Part shown: in pieces, positions 27,152 through 41,100 of the stretch | Numbering within the stretch: position 1 is the stretch's first letter | Layout of the letters: each line of letters starts with the position of its first letter | Assembly: GCA_963580455.1 (NCBI GenBank) | Contig: OY756961.1 | Coordinates: forward strand, 11,389,001 to 11,453,000 | Length of the DNA: 64,000 nt | Reading direction: 5' to 3' | Source: Euonymus europaeus | Lineage: Eukaryota; Streptophyta; Magnoliopsida; Celastrales; Celastraceae | Notes under the pieces: generated by a model | Database searches by the model: none | What the model was told of the DNA's origin: nothing | Seen by the model: only the letters and a program-made list of their open reading frames with translations | Translations under genes and position numbers: made by a program

Positions 27152-28120
27152 GATTATTTCGAAGCCAAAACAGCAACTTTCTATGACAAATGGACAAAAC
27201 CGTTAAAAGCTCCTCCATAGAGAGATTTGAGCAACTTCGGATTATTAAAGTTGCTCGGTGTACACTTTATAATGTTCTACTAAGTCAAATTTTACGAGTA
27301 TAAGCTTCCAAGATTATTTCGATGCAAAAACACCAACTTTTAACGACAAATGGAAAAAACCGTGAAAAGCTCCTTCATAGAGAGAGTTGAGCAACTTCGG
27401 ACAATCAAAGTTGCTCGGTTTACACTTTTTACTGTTCTTTTATGTTAAATTTTACGAAAATGAGCTTCCAGGAATATTTCGATGCCAAAACACCAACTTT
27501 CTATGACAAATGGACAAAACCGTTAAAAGCTCATCCATAGAAAGAGTTGAGCAACTTCGGAAAATCAAAGTTGCTCGGTGTACACATTTTATTGTTCTTC
27601 TATGTCAAATTCTATGGGTATAAGCTTCCAAGATTATTTCGAAGCCAAAACAGCAACTTTCTATGACAAATGGACAAAACCGTTAAAAGCTCCTCCATAG
27701 AGAGATTTGAGCAACTTCGGATTATTAAAGTTGCTCGGTGTACACTTTATAATGTTCTACTAAGTCAAATTTTACGAGTATAAGCTTCCAAGATTATTTC
27801 GATGCAAAAACACCAACTTTTAACGACAAATGGAAAAAACCGTGAAAAGCTCCTTCATAGAGAGAGTTGAGCAACTTCGGACAATCAAAGTTGCTCGGTT
27901 TACACTTTTTACTGTTCTTTTATGTTAAATTTTACGAAAATGAGCTTCCAGGAATATTTCGATGCCAAAACACCAACTTTCTATGACAAATGGACAAAAC
28001 CGTTAAAAGCTCATCCATAGAAAGAGTTGAGCAACTTCGGAAAATCAAAGTTGCTCGGTGTACACATTTTATTGTTCTTCTATGTCAAATTCTATGGGTA
28101 TAAGCTTCCAAGATTATTTC
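27152..28120 (+). repeat. 480-bp three-monomer duplication, identical as read
   Basis: 27161-27640 and 27641-28120 are identical in every base that I compared. They include GAGATTTGAGC, GATTATTAAAG, TCGGTTTACAC and TTCTATGGGTATAAGC. A diverged third unit follows (TCGACGAAACC at about 28.15 kb). Identity this high means very recent duplication, or an assembly duplicate. Confidence 0.88.
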
Positions 28121-28862
28121 GAAGCCAAAACAGCAACTTTCTATGACAAATCGACGAAACCGTTAAAAGCTCCTCCATAGAGAGAGTTGAGCAACTTCGG
28201 ATAATTAAAGTTGCTCGGTGTACCCTTTATAATGTTCTACTAAGTCAAATTTTGCGAGTATAAGCTTCCAAGATTATTTCGATGCCAAAACACCAACTTT
28301 TAACGACAAATGGAAAAAACCATTAAAAGCTCCTTCATAGAGAGAGTTGAGCAACTTCGGACAATCAAAGTTGCTCGGTGTACACTTTTTACTGTTCTTT
28401 TATGTTAAATTTTACCAAAATGAGCCTCCAGGAATATTTCGACGCCAAAACACGAACTTTCTATGACAAATGGACAAAACCGTTAAAAGCTCCTCCATAG
28501 AGATAGTTGAGCAACTTCGGCACATCAAAGTTGCTCGGTGTACAGTTTTTAATGTTCTTCTATGTCAAATTTTATGAGTATAAGCTTCCAAGATTATTTC
28601 GATGGCAAAAGACCAACTTTCTATGACAAACGGACAAAACGTTTAAAAGCTCCTCCATAGAGAGAGTTGAGCAACTTCGGCACATCAAAATTGTTCGGTG
28701 TACACTTTTTATTGTTCTTCTATGTCAAATTTTATGAGTATAAGCTTCCTGGATTATTTCGATGCCAAAATCCCAAGTTTCTATGACAAATGGAGAAAGC
28801 TGTTAAAAGCTCCTTCATAGAGAGAGTTGACCAATTTCGGACCATCAAAGATGCTCGGTGTA

Positions 28863-29022
28863 CACGTTTTATTGTTCTTCTATGTCAAATTTTATGAGTA
28901 TAAGCTTCCAAGATTATTTCGATGCCAAAACACCAACTTTCTATGACAAATGAACAAAACCGTTAACAGCTCCTATATAGGGAGAGTTGAGCAACTTCGG
29001 ACTATCAAAGTTGCTCGGTGTA
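28863..29022 (+). repeat. Monomer class G (representative), with dyad-less upstream half
   Basis: Marks are CACGTTTTATTG and, just upstream, GACCAATTTCGG with AAGATGCTC. The two dyad arms are therefore both altered and no longer pair. The preceding monomer normally carries ATGGAGAAA and CTCCTTCATAG, so the G signature straddles two monomers. G recurs about once per higher-order unit in most zones. Confidence 0.8.
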
Positions 29023-30711
29023 CACTTTTTATTGTTCTTCTATGTTAAATTTTACAAAAATGAACGTCCAGTATTATTTCATGCCAAAACACCAACTTTC
29101 ATGACAAATGGACAAAAACCGTTAAAAGCTCCTCCATAGAGAGAGTTGAGCAACTTCGGACAATCAAAGTTGCTTGGTGTACACTTTTTATTGTTCTTCT
29201 ATGTTAAATTTTACGAAAATGAGCTTCCAGGATTATTTCGATGCCAAAACACCAACTTTCTTTGACAAATGGACAAAACCGTTAAAAGCTCCTCCATAGA
29301 GAGAGTTAAGCAACTTCGGACTATCAAAGTTGCTCGGTGTACACTTTTTAATGTTTTTCTATGTCAAATTTTATGAGTATAAGCTTCCAAGATTATTTCG
29401 ATGGCAAAAGACCAACTTTTTATGACAAATGTACAAAACCTTTAAAAGCTCCACCACAGAGAGAGTTGAGCAACTTCGGGACATCAAAGTTGCTCGGTGT
29501 ACACTTTTTATTTTTCTTCTATGTCAAATTTTATGAGTATAAGTTACCTAGATTATTTCGATTCCAAAATCCCAGGTTTCTATGATAAATGGAGAAAACA
29601 GTTAAAAGCACCTTCATAGAGAGAGTTGACCAATTTTGCACCATCAAAGATGCTCAGTGTACACGTTTTATTGTTCTTCTATGTCAAATTCTGTGAGTAT
29701 AAGCTTCAAAGATTATTTCGAAGCCAAAACAGCAACTTTCTATGACAAATGGACAAAACCGTTAAAAGCTCCTCCATAGAGAGATTTGAGCAACTTCGGA
29801 TAATTAAAGTTGCTCGGTGTACACTTTATAATGTTCTACTAAGTCAAATTTTACGAGTATAAGCTTCCAAGATTATTTCGATGCCAAAACACCAACTTTA
29901 AAGGACAAATGGAAAAAACCATGAAAAGCTCCTTCATAGAGAGAGTTGAGCAACTTCGGACAATCAAAGTTGCTCGGTGTACACTTTTTACTGTTCTTTT
30001 ATGTTAAATTTTACAAAAATGAGCTTCCAGGAATATTTCGACGCCAAAACACCAACTTTCTATGACAAATAGACAAAACCGTTAAAAGCTCCTCCATAGA
30101 AAGAGTTGAGCAACTTCGAAAAATCAAAGTTTCTCGGTGTACACGTTTTATTGTTCTTCTATGTCAAATTCTATGAGTATAAGCTTCCAAGATTATTTCG
30201 AAGCCAAAACAGCAACTTTTTATGACAAATGGACAAAACCGTTAAAAGCTCCTCCATAGAGAGAGTTGAGCAACTTCGGATAATTAAAGTTGCTCGGTGT
30301 ACACTTTATAATGTTCTACTAAGTCAAATTTTGCGAGTATAAGCTTCCAAGATTATTTCGATGCCAAAACACCAACTTTTAACGACAAATGGAAAAAACC
30401 ATTAAAAGCTCCTTCATAGAGAGAGTTGAGCAACTTCGGACAATCAAAGTTGCTCGGTGTACACTTTTTACTGTTCATTTATGTTAAATTTTACCAAAAT
30501 GAGCTTCCAGGAATATTTCGACGCCAAAACAACAACTTTCTATGACAAATGGACAAAACCGTTAAAAGCTCCTCTATAGAGAGAGTTGAGCAACTTCGGC
30601 ACATCAAAGTTGCTCGGTGTACACTTTTTAAAGTTCTTCTATGTCAAATTTTATGAGTATAAGCTTCCAAGATTATTTCGATGGCAAAAGACCAACTTTC
30701 TATGACAAATG

Positions 30712-31671
30712 GACAAAACGTTTAAAAGCTCCTCCATAGAGAGAGTTGAGCAACTTCGGCACATCAAAATTGTTCGGTGTACACTTTTTATTGTTCTTCT
30801 ATGTCAAATTTTATGAGTATAAGCTTCCTAGATTATTTCGATGCGAAAATCCCAAGTTTCTATGACAAATGGAGAAAGCTGTTAAAAGCTCCTTCATAGA
30901 GAGAGTTGACCAATTTCGGACCATCAAAGATGCTCGGTGTACACGTTTTATTGTTCTCCTATGTCAAATTTTATGAGTATAAGCTTCCAAGATTATTTCG
31001 ATGCCAAAACACCAACTTTCTATGACAAATGAACAAAACCGTTAACAGCTCCTCTATAGGGAGAGTTGAGCAACTACGGACTATCAAAGTTGCTCGGTGT
31101 ACACTTTTTATTGTTCTTCTATGTTAAATTTTACGAAAATGAGCTTCCAGGATTATTTCGATGCCAAAACACCAACTTTCATGACAAATGGACAAAAACC
31201 GTTAAAAGCTCCTCCATAGAGAGAGTTGAGCAACTTCGGACAATCAAAGTTGCTTGGTGTACCCTTTTTATTCTTCTTCTATGTTAAATTTTACGAAAAT
31301 GAGCTTCCAGGATTATTTCGATGCCAAAACACCAACTTTCATGACAAATGGACAAAAACCGTTAAAAGCTCCTCCATAGAGAGAGTTGAGCAACTTCGGA
31401 CTATCAAAGTTTCTCGGTGTACAATTTTTATTGTTCTTCTATGTGAAATTTTACGAAAATGAGCTTCCAGGATTATTTCGATGCCAAAACACCAACTTTC
31501 TTTGACAAATAGACAAAACCGTTAAAAGCTCCTCCATAGAGAGAGTTAAGCAACTTCAGACTATCAAAGTTGCTCGGTGTACACTTTTTAATGTTCTTCT
31601 ATGTCAAATTTTATGAGTATAAGCTTCCAAGATTATTTCGATGGCAAAAGACCAACTTTCTATGACAAATG
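30712..31671 (+). repeat. Zone 3 960-bp duplication, copy 1
   Basis: Six monomers ending near 31671, including ATGCGAAAATCCC, GTTAACAGCTCC, CTCTATAGGGAG, GCTTGGTGTACCC and GTTTCTCGGTGTAC. Copy 2 follows directly at a 960-bp offset with few changes (TACGG against TTCGG, AATGAGC against AATGTGC). Confidence 0.83.
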
Positions 31672-32631
31672 GACAAAAACTTTAAAAGCTCCTCCATAGA
31701 GAGAGTTGAGCAACTTCGGCACATCAAAATTGTTCGGTGTACACTTTTTATTGTTCTTCTATGTCAAATTTTATGAGTATAAGCTTCCTAGATTATTTCG
31801 ATGCGAAAATCCCAAGTTTCTATGACAAATGGAGAAAGCTGTTAAAAGCTCCTTCATAGAGAGAGTTGACCAATTTCGGACCATCAAAGATGCTCGGTGT
31901 ACACGTTTTATTGTTCTTCTATGTCAAATTTTATGAGTATAAGCTTCCAAGATTATTTCGATGCCAAAACACCAACTTTCTATGACAAATGAACAAAACC
32001 GTTAACAGCTCCTCTATAGGGAGAGTTGAGCAACTTCGGACTATCAAAGTTGCTCGGTGTACACTTTTTATTGTTCTTCTATGTTAAATTTTACGAAAAT
32101 GAGCTTCCAGGATTATTTCGATGCCAAAACACCAACTTTCATGACAAATGGACAAAAACCGTTAAAAGCTCCTCCATAGAGAGAGTTGAGCAACTTCGGA
32201 CAATCAAAGTTGCTTGGTGTACCCTTTTTATTCTTCTTCTATGTTAAATTTTACGAAAATGTGCTTCCAGGATTATTTCGATGCCAAAACACCAACTTTC
32301 ATGACAAATGGACAAAAACCGTTAAAAGCTCCTCCATAGAGAGAGTTGAGCAACTTCGGACTATCAAAGTTTCTCGGTGTACACTTTTTATTGTTCTTCT
32401 ATGTGAAATTTTACGAAAATGAGCTTCCAGGATTATTTCGATGCCAAAACACCAACTTTCTTTGACAAATGGACAAAACCGTTAAAAGCTCCTCCATAGA
32501 GAGAGTTAAGCAACTTCAGACTATCAAAGTTGCTCGGTGTACACTTTTTAATGTTCTTCTATGTCAAATTTTATGAGTATAAGCTTCCAAGATTATTTCG
32601 ATGGCAAAAGACCAACTTTCTATGACAAATG
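31672..32631 (+). repeat. Zone 3 960-bp duplication, copy 2
   Basis: Tandem copy of 30712-31671. The match ends near 32640, where this copy goes on to TTTCAAAGCTCCACC while copy 1 continued into TTTAAAAGCTCCTCC. It contains the GAGAGAGTTAAGC marker also present near 29.3, 31.5, 35.5, 37.8 and 39.5 kb. Confidence 0.83.
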
Positions 32632-35600
32632 GACAAAACCTTTCAAAGCTCCACCACAGAGAGAGTTGAGCAACTTTGGGACATCAAAGTTGCTCGGTGT
32701 ACACATTTTATTGTTCTTCTATGTCAAATTTTATGAGTATAAGTTTTCTAGATTATTTCGATTCCAAAATCCCAGGTTTCTATGATAAATGGAAAAAACA
32801 GTTAAAAGCTCCTTCATAGAGAGAGTTGACCAATTTCGGACCATCAAAGATGCTCAGTGTACACGTTTTATTGTTCTTCTATGTCAAATTCTATGAGTAT
32901 AAGCTTCAAATATTGATTCGAAGCCGAAACAGCAACTTTCTATGACAAATGGACAAAACCGTTAAAAGCTCCTCCATAGAGAGATTTGAGCAAGTTCGGA
33001 TAATTAAAGTTGCTCGGTGTACACTTTATAATGTTCTACTAAGTCAAATTTTACGAGTATAAGCTTCCAAGATTATTTCGATGCCAAAACAACAACTTTT
33101 AATGACAAATGGAAAAAACCATGAAAAGCTCCTTCATAGAGAGAGTTGAGCAACTTCGGACAATCAAAGTTGCTCGGTGTACACATTTTACTGTTCTTTT
33201 ATGTTAAATTTTACGAAAATGAGCTTCCAGGAATATTTCGATGCCAAAACACCAACTTTCTACGACAAATGGACAAAACCGTTAAAAGCTCCTCCATAGA
33301 GAGAGTTGAGCAACTTCGGCACATCAAAGTTGCTCGGTGTACACTTTTTAATGTTCTTCTATGTCAAATTTTATGAGTATAAGCTTCCAAGATTATTTCG
33401 ATGGCAAAAGACCAACTTTCTATGACAAATGGACAAAACCTTTAAAAGCTCCTCCACAGAGAGAGTTGAGCAACTTCGGGACATCAAAGTTGCTCGGTGT
33501 ACACTTTTTATTGTTCTTCTATGTCAAATTTTATGAGTATAAGCTTCCTAGATTATTTCGATTCCAAAATCCCAGGTTTCTATGATAAATGGAGAAAACA
33601 GTTAAAAGCTCCTTCATAGAGAGAGTTGACCAATTTCAAACCATCAAAGATGCTCAGTGTACACGTTTTATTGTTCTTCTATGTCAAATTCTATGAGTAT
33701 AAGCTTCAAAGATTATTTCGAAGCCAAAACAGCAACTTTCTATGACAAATGGACAAAACCGTTAAAAGCTCCTCCATAGAGAGATTTGAGCAACTTCGGA
33801 TAATTAAAGTTGCTCGGTGTACACTTTATAATGTTCTACTAAGTCAAATTTTACGAGTATAAGCTTCCAAGAATATTTCGATGCCAAAACACCAACTTTT
33901 AACGACAAATTGAAAAAACCGTGAAAAGCTCCTTCATAGAGAGAGTTGAGCAACTTCGGACAATCAAAGTTGCTCGGTGTACACTTTTTACTGTTCTTTT
34001 ATGTTAAATTTTACGAAAATGAGCTTCCAGGAATATTTCGACGCCAAAACACCAACTTTCTATGACAAATGGACAAAACCGTTAAAAGCTCCTCCATAGA
34101 AAGAGTTGAGCAACTTCGGAAAATCAAAGTTGCTCGGTGCACAAGTTTTATTGTTCTTCTATGTCAAATTCTATGAGTATAAGCTTCCAAGGTTATTTGG
34201 AAGCCAAAACAACAACTTTCTATGAAAAATGGACAAAACCGTTAAAAGCTCCTCCATAGAGAGAGTTGAGAAACTTCGGATAATTAAAGTTGCTCGGTGT
34301 ACACTTTATAATGTTCTACTAAGTCAAATTTTGCGAGTATAAGCTTCCAAGATTATTTCGATGCCAAAACACCAACTTTTAACGACAAATGGAAAAAACC
34401 ATTAAAAGCTCCTTCATAGAGAGAGTTGAGCAACTTCGGACAATCAAAGTTGCTCGGTGTACACTTTTTACTGTTCTTTTATGTTAAATTTTACCAAAAT
34501 GAGCTTCCAGGAATATTTCGACGCCAAAACACCAACTTTCTATGACAAATGGACAAAACCGTTAAAAGCTCCTCCATAGAGAGAGTTGAGCAACTTCGGC
34601 ACATCAAAGTTGCTCGGTGTACACTTTTTAATGTTCTTCTATGTCAAATTTTATTAGTATAAGCTTCCAAGATTATTTCGATGGCAAAAGACCAACTTTC
34701 TATGACAAATGGACAAAACGTTTAAAAGCTCCTCCATAGAGAGAGTTGAGCAACTTCGGCACATAAAAATTGTTCGGTGTACATTTTTTATTGTTCTTCT
34801 ATGTCAAATTTTATGAGTATAAGCTTCCTAGATTATTTCGATGCCAAAATCCCCAGTTTCTATGACAAATGGAGAAAGCTGTTAAAAGCTCTTTCATAGA
34901 GAGAGTTGACCAATTTCAGACCATCAAAGATGCTCGGTGTACACGTTTTATTGTTCTTCTATGTCAAATTTTATGAGTATAAGCTTCCAAGATCATTTCG
35001 ATGCCAAAACACCAACTTTCTATGACAAATGAACAAAACCGTTAATAGCTCCTCTATAGGGAGAGTTGAGCAACTTCGGACTATCAAAGTTGCTCGGTGT
35101 ACACTTTTTATTGTTCTTCTATGTTAAATTTTACGAAAATGAGCTTCCAGGATTATTTCGATGCCAAAACACCAATTTTCATGACAAATGGACAAAAACC
35201 GTTAAAAGCTCCTCCATAGAGAGAGTTGAGCAACTTCGGACAATCAAAGTTGCTTGGTGTACACTTTTTATTCTTCTTCTATGTTAAATTTTACGAAAAT
35301 GAGCTTCCAGGATTATTTCGATGCCAAAACACCAACTTTCATGAGAAATGGACAAAAACCGTAAAAAGCTCCTCCATAGAGAGAGTTGAGCAACTTCGGA
35401 CTATCAAAGTTTCTCGGTGTACACTTTTTATTGTTCTTCTATGTTAAATTTTACGAAAATGAGCTTCCAGGATTATTTCGATGCCAAAACACCAACTTTC
35501 TTTGACAAATGGACAAAACCGTTAAAAGCTCCTCCATAGAGAGAGTTAAGCAACTTCGGACTATCAAAGTTGCTCGGTGTACACTTTTTAATGTTCTTCT

Positions 35601-36540
35601 ATGTCAAACTTTATGAGTATAAGCTTCCAAGATTATGTCGATGGCAAAAGACCAACTTTCTATGACAAATGGACAAAACCTTTAAAAGCTCCACCACAGA
35701 GAGAGTTGAGCAACTTCGGGACATCAAAGTTGCTTGGTGTATACTTTTTATTGTTCTTCTATGTCAAATTTTATGACTATAAGCTTCCTAGATTATTTCG
35801 ATTCCAAAATCCCAGGTTTCTATGATAAATGGTGAAAACAGTTAAAAGCTCCTTCATAGAGAGAGTTGACCAATTTCGGACCATCAAAGATGCTCAGTGT
35901 ACACGTTTTATTGTTCTTCTATGTCAAATTCTATGAGTATAAGCTTCAAAGATTATTTTGAAGCCAAAACAGCAACTTTTTATGACAAATGGACAAAACC
36001 GTTAAAAGCTCCTCCATAGAGAGATTTGAGCAACTTCGGATAATTAAAGTTGCTCGGTGTACACTTTATAATGTTCTACTAAGTCAAATTTTACGAGTAT
36101 AAGCTTCCAAGAATATTTCGATGCCAAAACACCAACTTTTAACAACAAATGGAAAAAACCGTGAAAAGCTCCTTCATAGAGAGAGTTGAGCAACTTCGGA
36201 CAATCAAAGTTGCTCGGTGTACACTTTTTACTGTTCTTTTATGTTAAATTTTTCAAAAATGAGCTTCCAGGAATATTTCGACGCCAAAACACCAACATGC
36301 TATGACAAATGGACAAAACCGTTAAAAGCTCCTCCATAGAAAGAGTTGAGCAACTTCGGAAAATCAAAGTTGCTCGGTGTACACGTTTTATTGTTCTTCT
36401 ATGTCAAATTCTATGAGTATAAGCTTCCAAGATTATTTCGAAGCCAAAACAGCAACTTTCTATGACAAATGGACAAAACCGTTAAAAGCTCCTCCATAGA
36501 GAGAGTTGAGTAACTTCGGATAATTAAAGTTGCTCGGTGT

Positions 36541-38300
36541 ACACTTTATAATGTTCTACTAAGTCAAACTTTGCGAGTATAAGCTTCCAAGATTATTTCG
36601 ATGCCAAAACACCAACTTTTAACGACAAATGGAAGAAACTATTAAAAGCTCCTTCATAGAGAGAGTTGAGCAACTTCGGACAATCAAAGTTGCTCGGTGT
36701 ACACTTTTTACTGTTCTTTTATGTTAAATTTTACCAAAATGAGCTTCCAGGAATATTTCGACGCCAAAACACCAACTTTCTATGACAAATGGACAAAACC
36801 GTTAAAAGCTCCTCCATAGAGAGAGTTGAGCAACTTCGGCACATCAAAGTTGCTCGGTGTACACTTTTTAATGTTCTTCTATGTCAAATTTTATGAGTAT
36901 AAGCTTCCAAGATTATTTCGATGGCAAAAGACCAACTTTCTATGACAAATGGACAAAACATTTAAAAGCCCCTCCATAGAGAGAGTTGAGCAACTTCGGC
37001 ATATCAAAATTGTTCGGTGTACACTTTTTTTTGTTCTTCTATGTCAAAGTTTATGAGTATAAGCTTCCTAGATTATTTCGATGCCAAAATCCCAAGTTTC
37101 TATGACAAATGGAGAAAGCTGTTTAAAGCTCCTTCATAGAGAGAGTTGACCAATTTCGGACCATCAAAGATGCTCGGTGTACACGTTTTATTGTTCTTCT
37201 ATGTCAAATTTTATGAGTATAAGCTTCCAAGATTATTTCGATGCCAAAACACCAACTTTCTATGACAAATGAACAAAACCGTTAACAGCTCCTCTATAAG
37301 GAGAGTTGAGCAACTTCGGACTATCAAAGTTGCTCGGTGTACACTTTTTATTGTTCTTCTATGTTAAATTTTACGAAAATGAGCTTCCAGGATTATTTCG
37401 ATGCCAAAACACCAATTTTCAAGACAAATGGACAAAAACCGTTAAAAGCTCCTCCATATAGAGAGTTGAGCAACTTCGGACAATCAAAGTTGCTTGGTGT
37501 ACACTTTTTATTCTTCTTCTATGTTAAATTTTACGAAAATGAGCTTCCATGATTATTTCGATGCCAAAACACCAACTTTCATGACAAATGGACAAAAACC
37601 GTTAAAAGCTCCTCCATAGAGAGAGTTGAGCAACTTCGGACTATCAAAGTTTCTCGGTGTACACTTTTTATTGTTCTTCTATGTTAAATTTTACGAAAAT
37701 GTGCTTCCAGGATTATTTCGATGCCAAAACACCAACTTTCTTTGACAAATGGACAAAACCGTTAAAAGCTCATCCATAGAGAGAGTTAAGCAACTTCGGA
37801 CTATCAAAGTTGCTCGGTGTACACTTTTTAATGTTCTTCTATGTCAAATTTTATGAGTATAAGCTTCCAAGATTATTTCGATGGCAAAAGACCAACTTTC
37901 TATGACAAATGGACAAAACCTTTAAAAGCTCCACCACAGAGAGAGTTGAGCAACTTCGGGACATCAAAGTTGCTCGGTGTACACTTTTTATTGTTCTTCT
38001 ATGTCAAATTTTATGAGTATAAGCTTCCTAGATTATTTCGATTCCAAAATACCAGGTTTCTATGATAAATGGAGAAAACAGTTAAAAGCTCCTTCATAGA
38101 GAGAGTTGACCAATTTCGGACCATCAAAGATGCTCAGTGTACACGTTTTATTGTTCTTCTATGTCAAATTCTATGAGTATAAGCTTCAAAGATTATTTCG
38201 AAGCCAAAACAGCAACTTTTTATGACAAATGGACAAAACCGTTAAAAGCTCCTCCATAAAGAGATTTGAGCAACTTCGGATAATTAAAGTTGCTCGGGGT
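36541..38300 (+). repeat. 1,760-bp 11-mer duplication, copy 1
   Basis: Eleven monomers. Diagnostic variants are AAGTCAAACTTTGCGAG, GGAAGAAACTATT, GGCATATCAAAATTG, CACTTTTTTTTG and CTCCATATAGAGAG. All recur 1,760 bases later. I saw only a handful of differences, such as GTTTAAAGC against GTTAAAAGC. Confidence 0.88.
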
Positions 38301-40060
38301 ACACTTTATAATGTTCTACTAAGTCAAACTTTGCGAGTATAAGCTTCCAAGATTATTTCGATGCCAAAACACCAACTTTTAACGACAAATGGAAGAAACT
38401 ATTAAAAGCTCCTTCATAGAGAGAGTTGAGCAACTTCGGACAATCAAAGTTGCTCGGTGTACACTTTTTACTGTTCTTTTATGTTAAATTTTACCAAAAT
38501 GAGCTTCCAGGAATATTTCGACGCCAAAACACCAACTTTCTATGACAAATGGACAAAACCGTTAAAAGCTCCTCCATAGAGAGAGTTGAGCAACTTCGGC
38601 ACATCAAAGTTGCTCGGTGTACACTTTTTAATGTTCTTCTATGTCAAATTTTATGAGTATAAGCTTCCAAGATTATTTCGATGGCAAAAGACCAACTTTC
38701 TATGACAAATGGACAAAACATTTAAAAGCCCCTCCATAGAGAGAGTTGAGCAACTTCGGCATATCAAAATTGTTCGGTGTACACTTTTTTTTGTTCTTCT
38801 ATGTCAAAGTTTATGAGTATAAGCTTCCTAGATTATTTCGATGCCAAAATCCCAAGTTTCTATGACAAATGGAGAAAGCTGTTAAAAGCTCCTTCATAGA
38901 GAGAGTTGACCAATTTCGGACCATCAAAGATGCTCGGTGTACACGTTTTATTGTTCTTCTATGTCAAATTTTATGAGTATAAGCTTCCAAGATTATTTCG
39001 ATGCCAAAACACCAACTTTCTATGACAAATGAACAAAACCGTTAACAGCTCCTCTATAAGGAGAGTTGAGCAACTTCGGACTATCAAAGTTGCTCGGTGT
39101 ACACTTTTTATTGTTCTTCTATGTTAAATTTTACGAAAATGAGCTTCCAGGATTATTTCGATGCCAAAACACCAATTTTCAAGACAAATGGACAAAAACC
39201 GTTAAAAGCTCCTCCATATAGAGAGTTGAGCAACTTCGGACAATCAAAGTTGCTTGGTGTACACTTTTTATTCTTCTTCTATGTTAAATTTTACGAAAAT
39301 GAGCTTCCATGATTATTTCGATGCCAAAACACCAACTTTCATGACAAATGGACAAAAACCGTTAAAAGCTCCTTCATAGAGAGAGTTGAGCAACTTCGGA
39401 CTATCAAAGTTTCTCGGTGTACACTTTTTATTGTTCTTCTATGTTAAATTTTACGAAAATGTGCTTCCAGGATTATTTCGATGCCAAAACACCAACTTTC
39501 TTTGACAAATGGACAAAACCGTTAAAAGCTCATCCATAGAGAGAGTTAAGCAACTTCGGACTATCAAAGTTGCTCGGTGTACACTTTTTAATGTTCTTCT
39601 ATGTCAAATTTTATGAGTATAAGCTTCCAAGATTATTTCGATGGCAAAAGACCAACTTTCTATGACAAATGGACAAAACCTTTAAAAGCTCCACCACAGA
39701 GAGAGTTGAGCAACTTCGGGACATCAAAGTTGCTCGGTGTACACTTTTTATTGTTCTTCTATGTCAAATTTTATGAGTATAAGCTTCCTAGATTATTTCG
39801 ATTCCAAAATACCAGGTTTCTATGATAAATGGAGAAAACAGTTAAAAGCTCCTTCATAGAGAGAGTTGACCAATTTCGGACCATCAAAGATGCTCAGTGT
39901 ACACGTTTTATTGTTCTTCTATGTCAAATTCTATGAGTATAAGCTTCAAAGATTATTTCGAAGCCAAAACAGCAACTTTTTATGACAAATGGACAAAACC
40001 GTTAAAAGCTCCTCCATAAAGAGATTTGAGCAACTTCTAATAATTAAAGTTGCTCGGTGT
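38301..40060 (+). repeat. 1,760-bp 11-mer duplication, copy 2
   Basis: Carries all the variants listed for copy 1 at +1,760. Its right end (from about 39.82 kb) is also the start of the 1,280-bp duplication. The two events therefore overlap and can be ordered. Confidence 0.88.
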
Positions 40061-41100
40061 ACACTTTATAATGTTCTACTAAGTCAAATTTTACGAGTAT
40101 AAGCTTCCAAGAATATTTCGATGCCAAAACTCCAACTTTTAACGAGCAATGGAAAAAACCGTGAAAAGCTCCTTCATAGAGAGAGTTGAGCAACTTCGGA
40201 CAATCAAAGTTGCTCGGTGTACACTTTTTACTGTTCTTTTATGTTAAATTTTACGAAAATGAGCTTCCAGGAATATTTCGACGCCAAAACACCAACTTTC
40301 TATGACAAATGGACAAAACCGTTAAAAGCTCCTCCATAGAAAGAGTTGAGCAACTTCGGAAAATCAAAGTTGCTCGGTGTACACGTTTTATTGTTCTTCT
40401 ATGTCAAATTCTATGAGTATAAGCTTCCAATATTATTTCGAAGCCAAAACAGCAACTTTCTATGAAAAATGGACAAAACCGTTAAAAGCTCCTCCATAGA
40501 GAGAGTTGAGCAACTTCGGATAATTAAAGTTGCTCGGTGTACACTTTATAATGTTCTACTAAGTCAAATTTTGCGAGTATAAGCTTCCAAGATTATTTCG
40601 ATGCCAAAACACCAACTTTTAACGACAAATGGAAAAAACCATTAAAAGCTCCTTCATAGAGAGAGTTGAGCAACTTCGGACAATCAAAGTTGCTCGGTGT
40701 ACACTTTTTACTGTTCTTTTATGTTAAATTTTACCAAAATGAGCTTCCAGGAATATTTCGACGCCAAAACACCAACTTTCTATGACAAATGGACAAAACC
40801 GTTAAAAGCTCCTCCATAGAGAGAGTTGAGCAACTTCGGCACATCAAAGTTGCTCGGTGTACACTTTTTAATGTTCTTCTATGTCAAATTTTATTAGTAT
40901 AAGCTTCCAAGATTATTTCGATGGCAAAAGACCAACTTTCTATGACAAATGGACAAAACGTTTAAAAGATCCTCCATAGAGAGAGTTGAGCAACTTCGGC
41001 ACATCAAAATTGTTCGGTGTACACTTTTTATTGTTCTTTTATGTCAAATTTTATGATTATAAGCTTCCTAGATTATTTCGATTCCAAAATCCCAGGTTTC
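39821..41100 (+). repeat. 1,280-bp 8-mer duplication, copy 1
   Basis: Eight monomers with the rare marks AACGAGCAATGG, TTTTATTAGTATAAGC, AAAAGATCCTCC and CAATATTATTTCG. All recur at +1,280. Differences include CTTCTAATAA here against CTTCGGATAA in copy 2. Confidence 0.87.
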
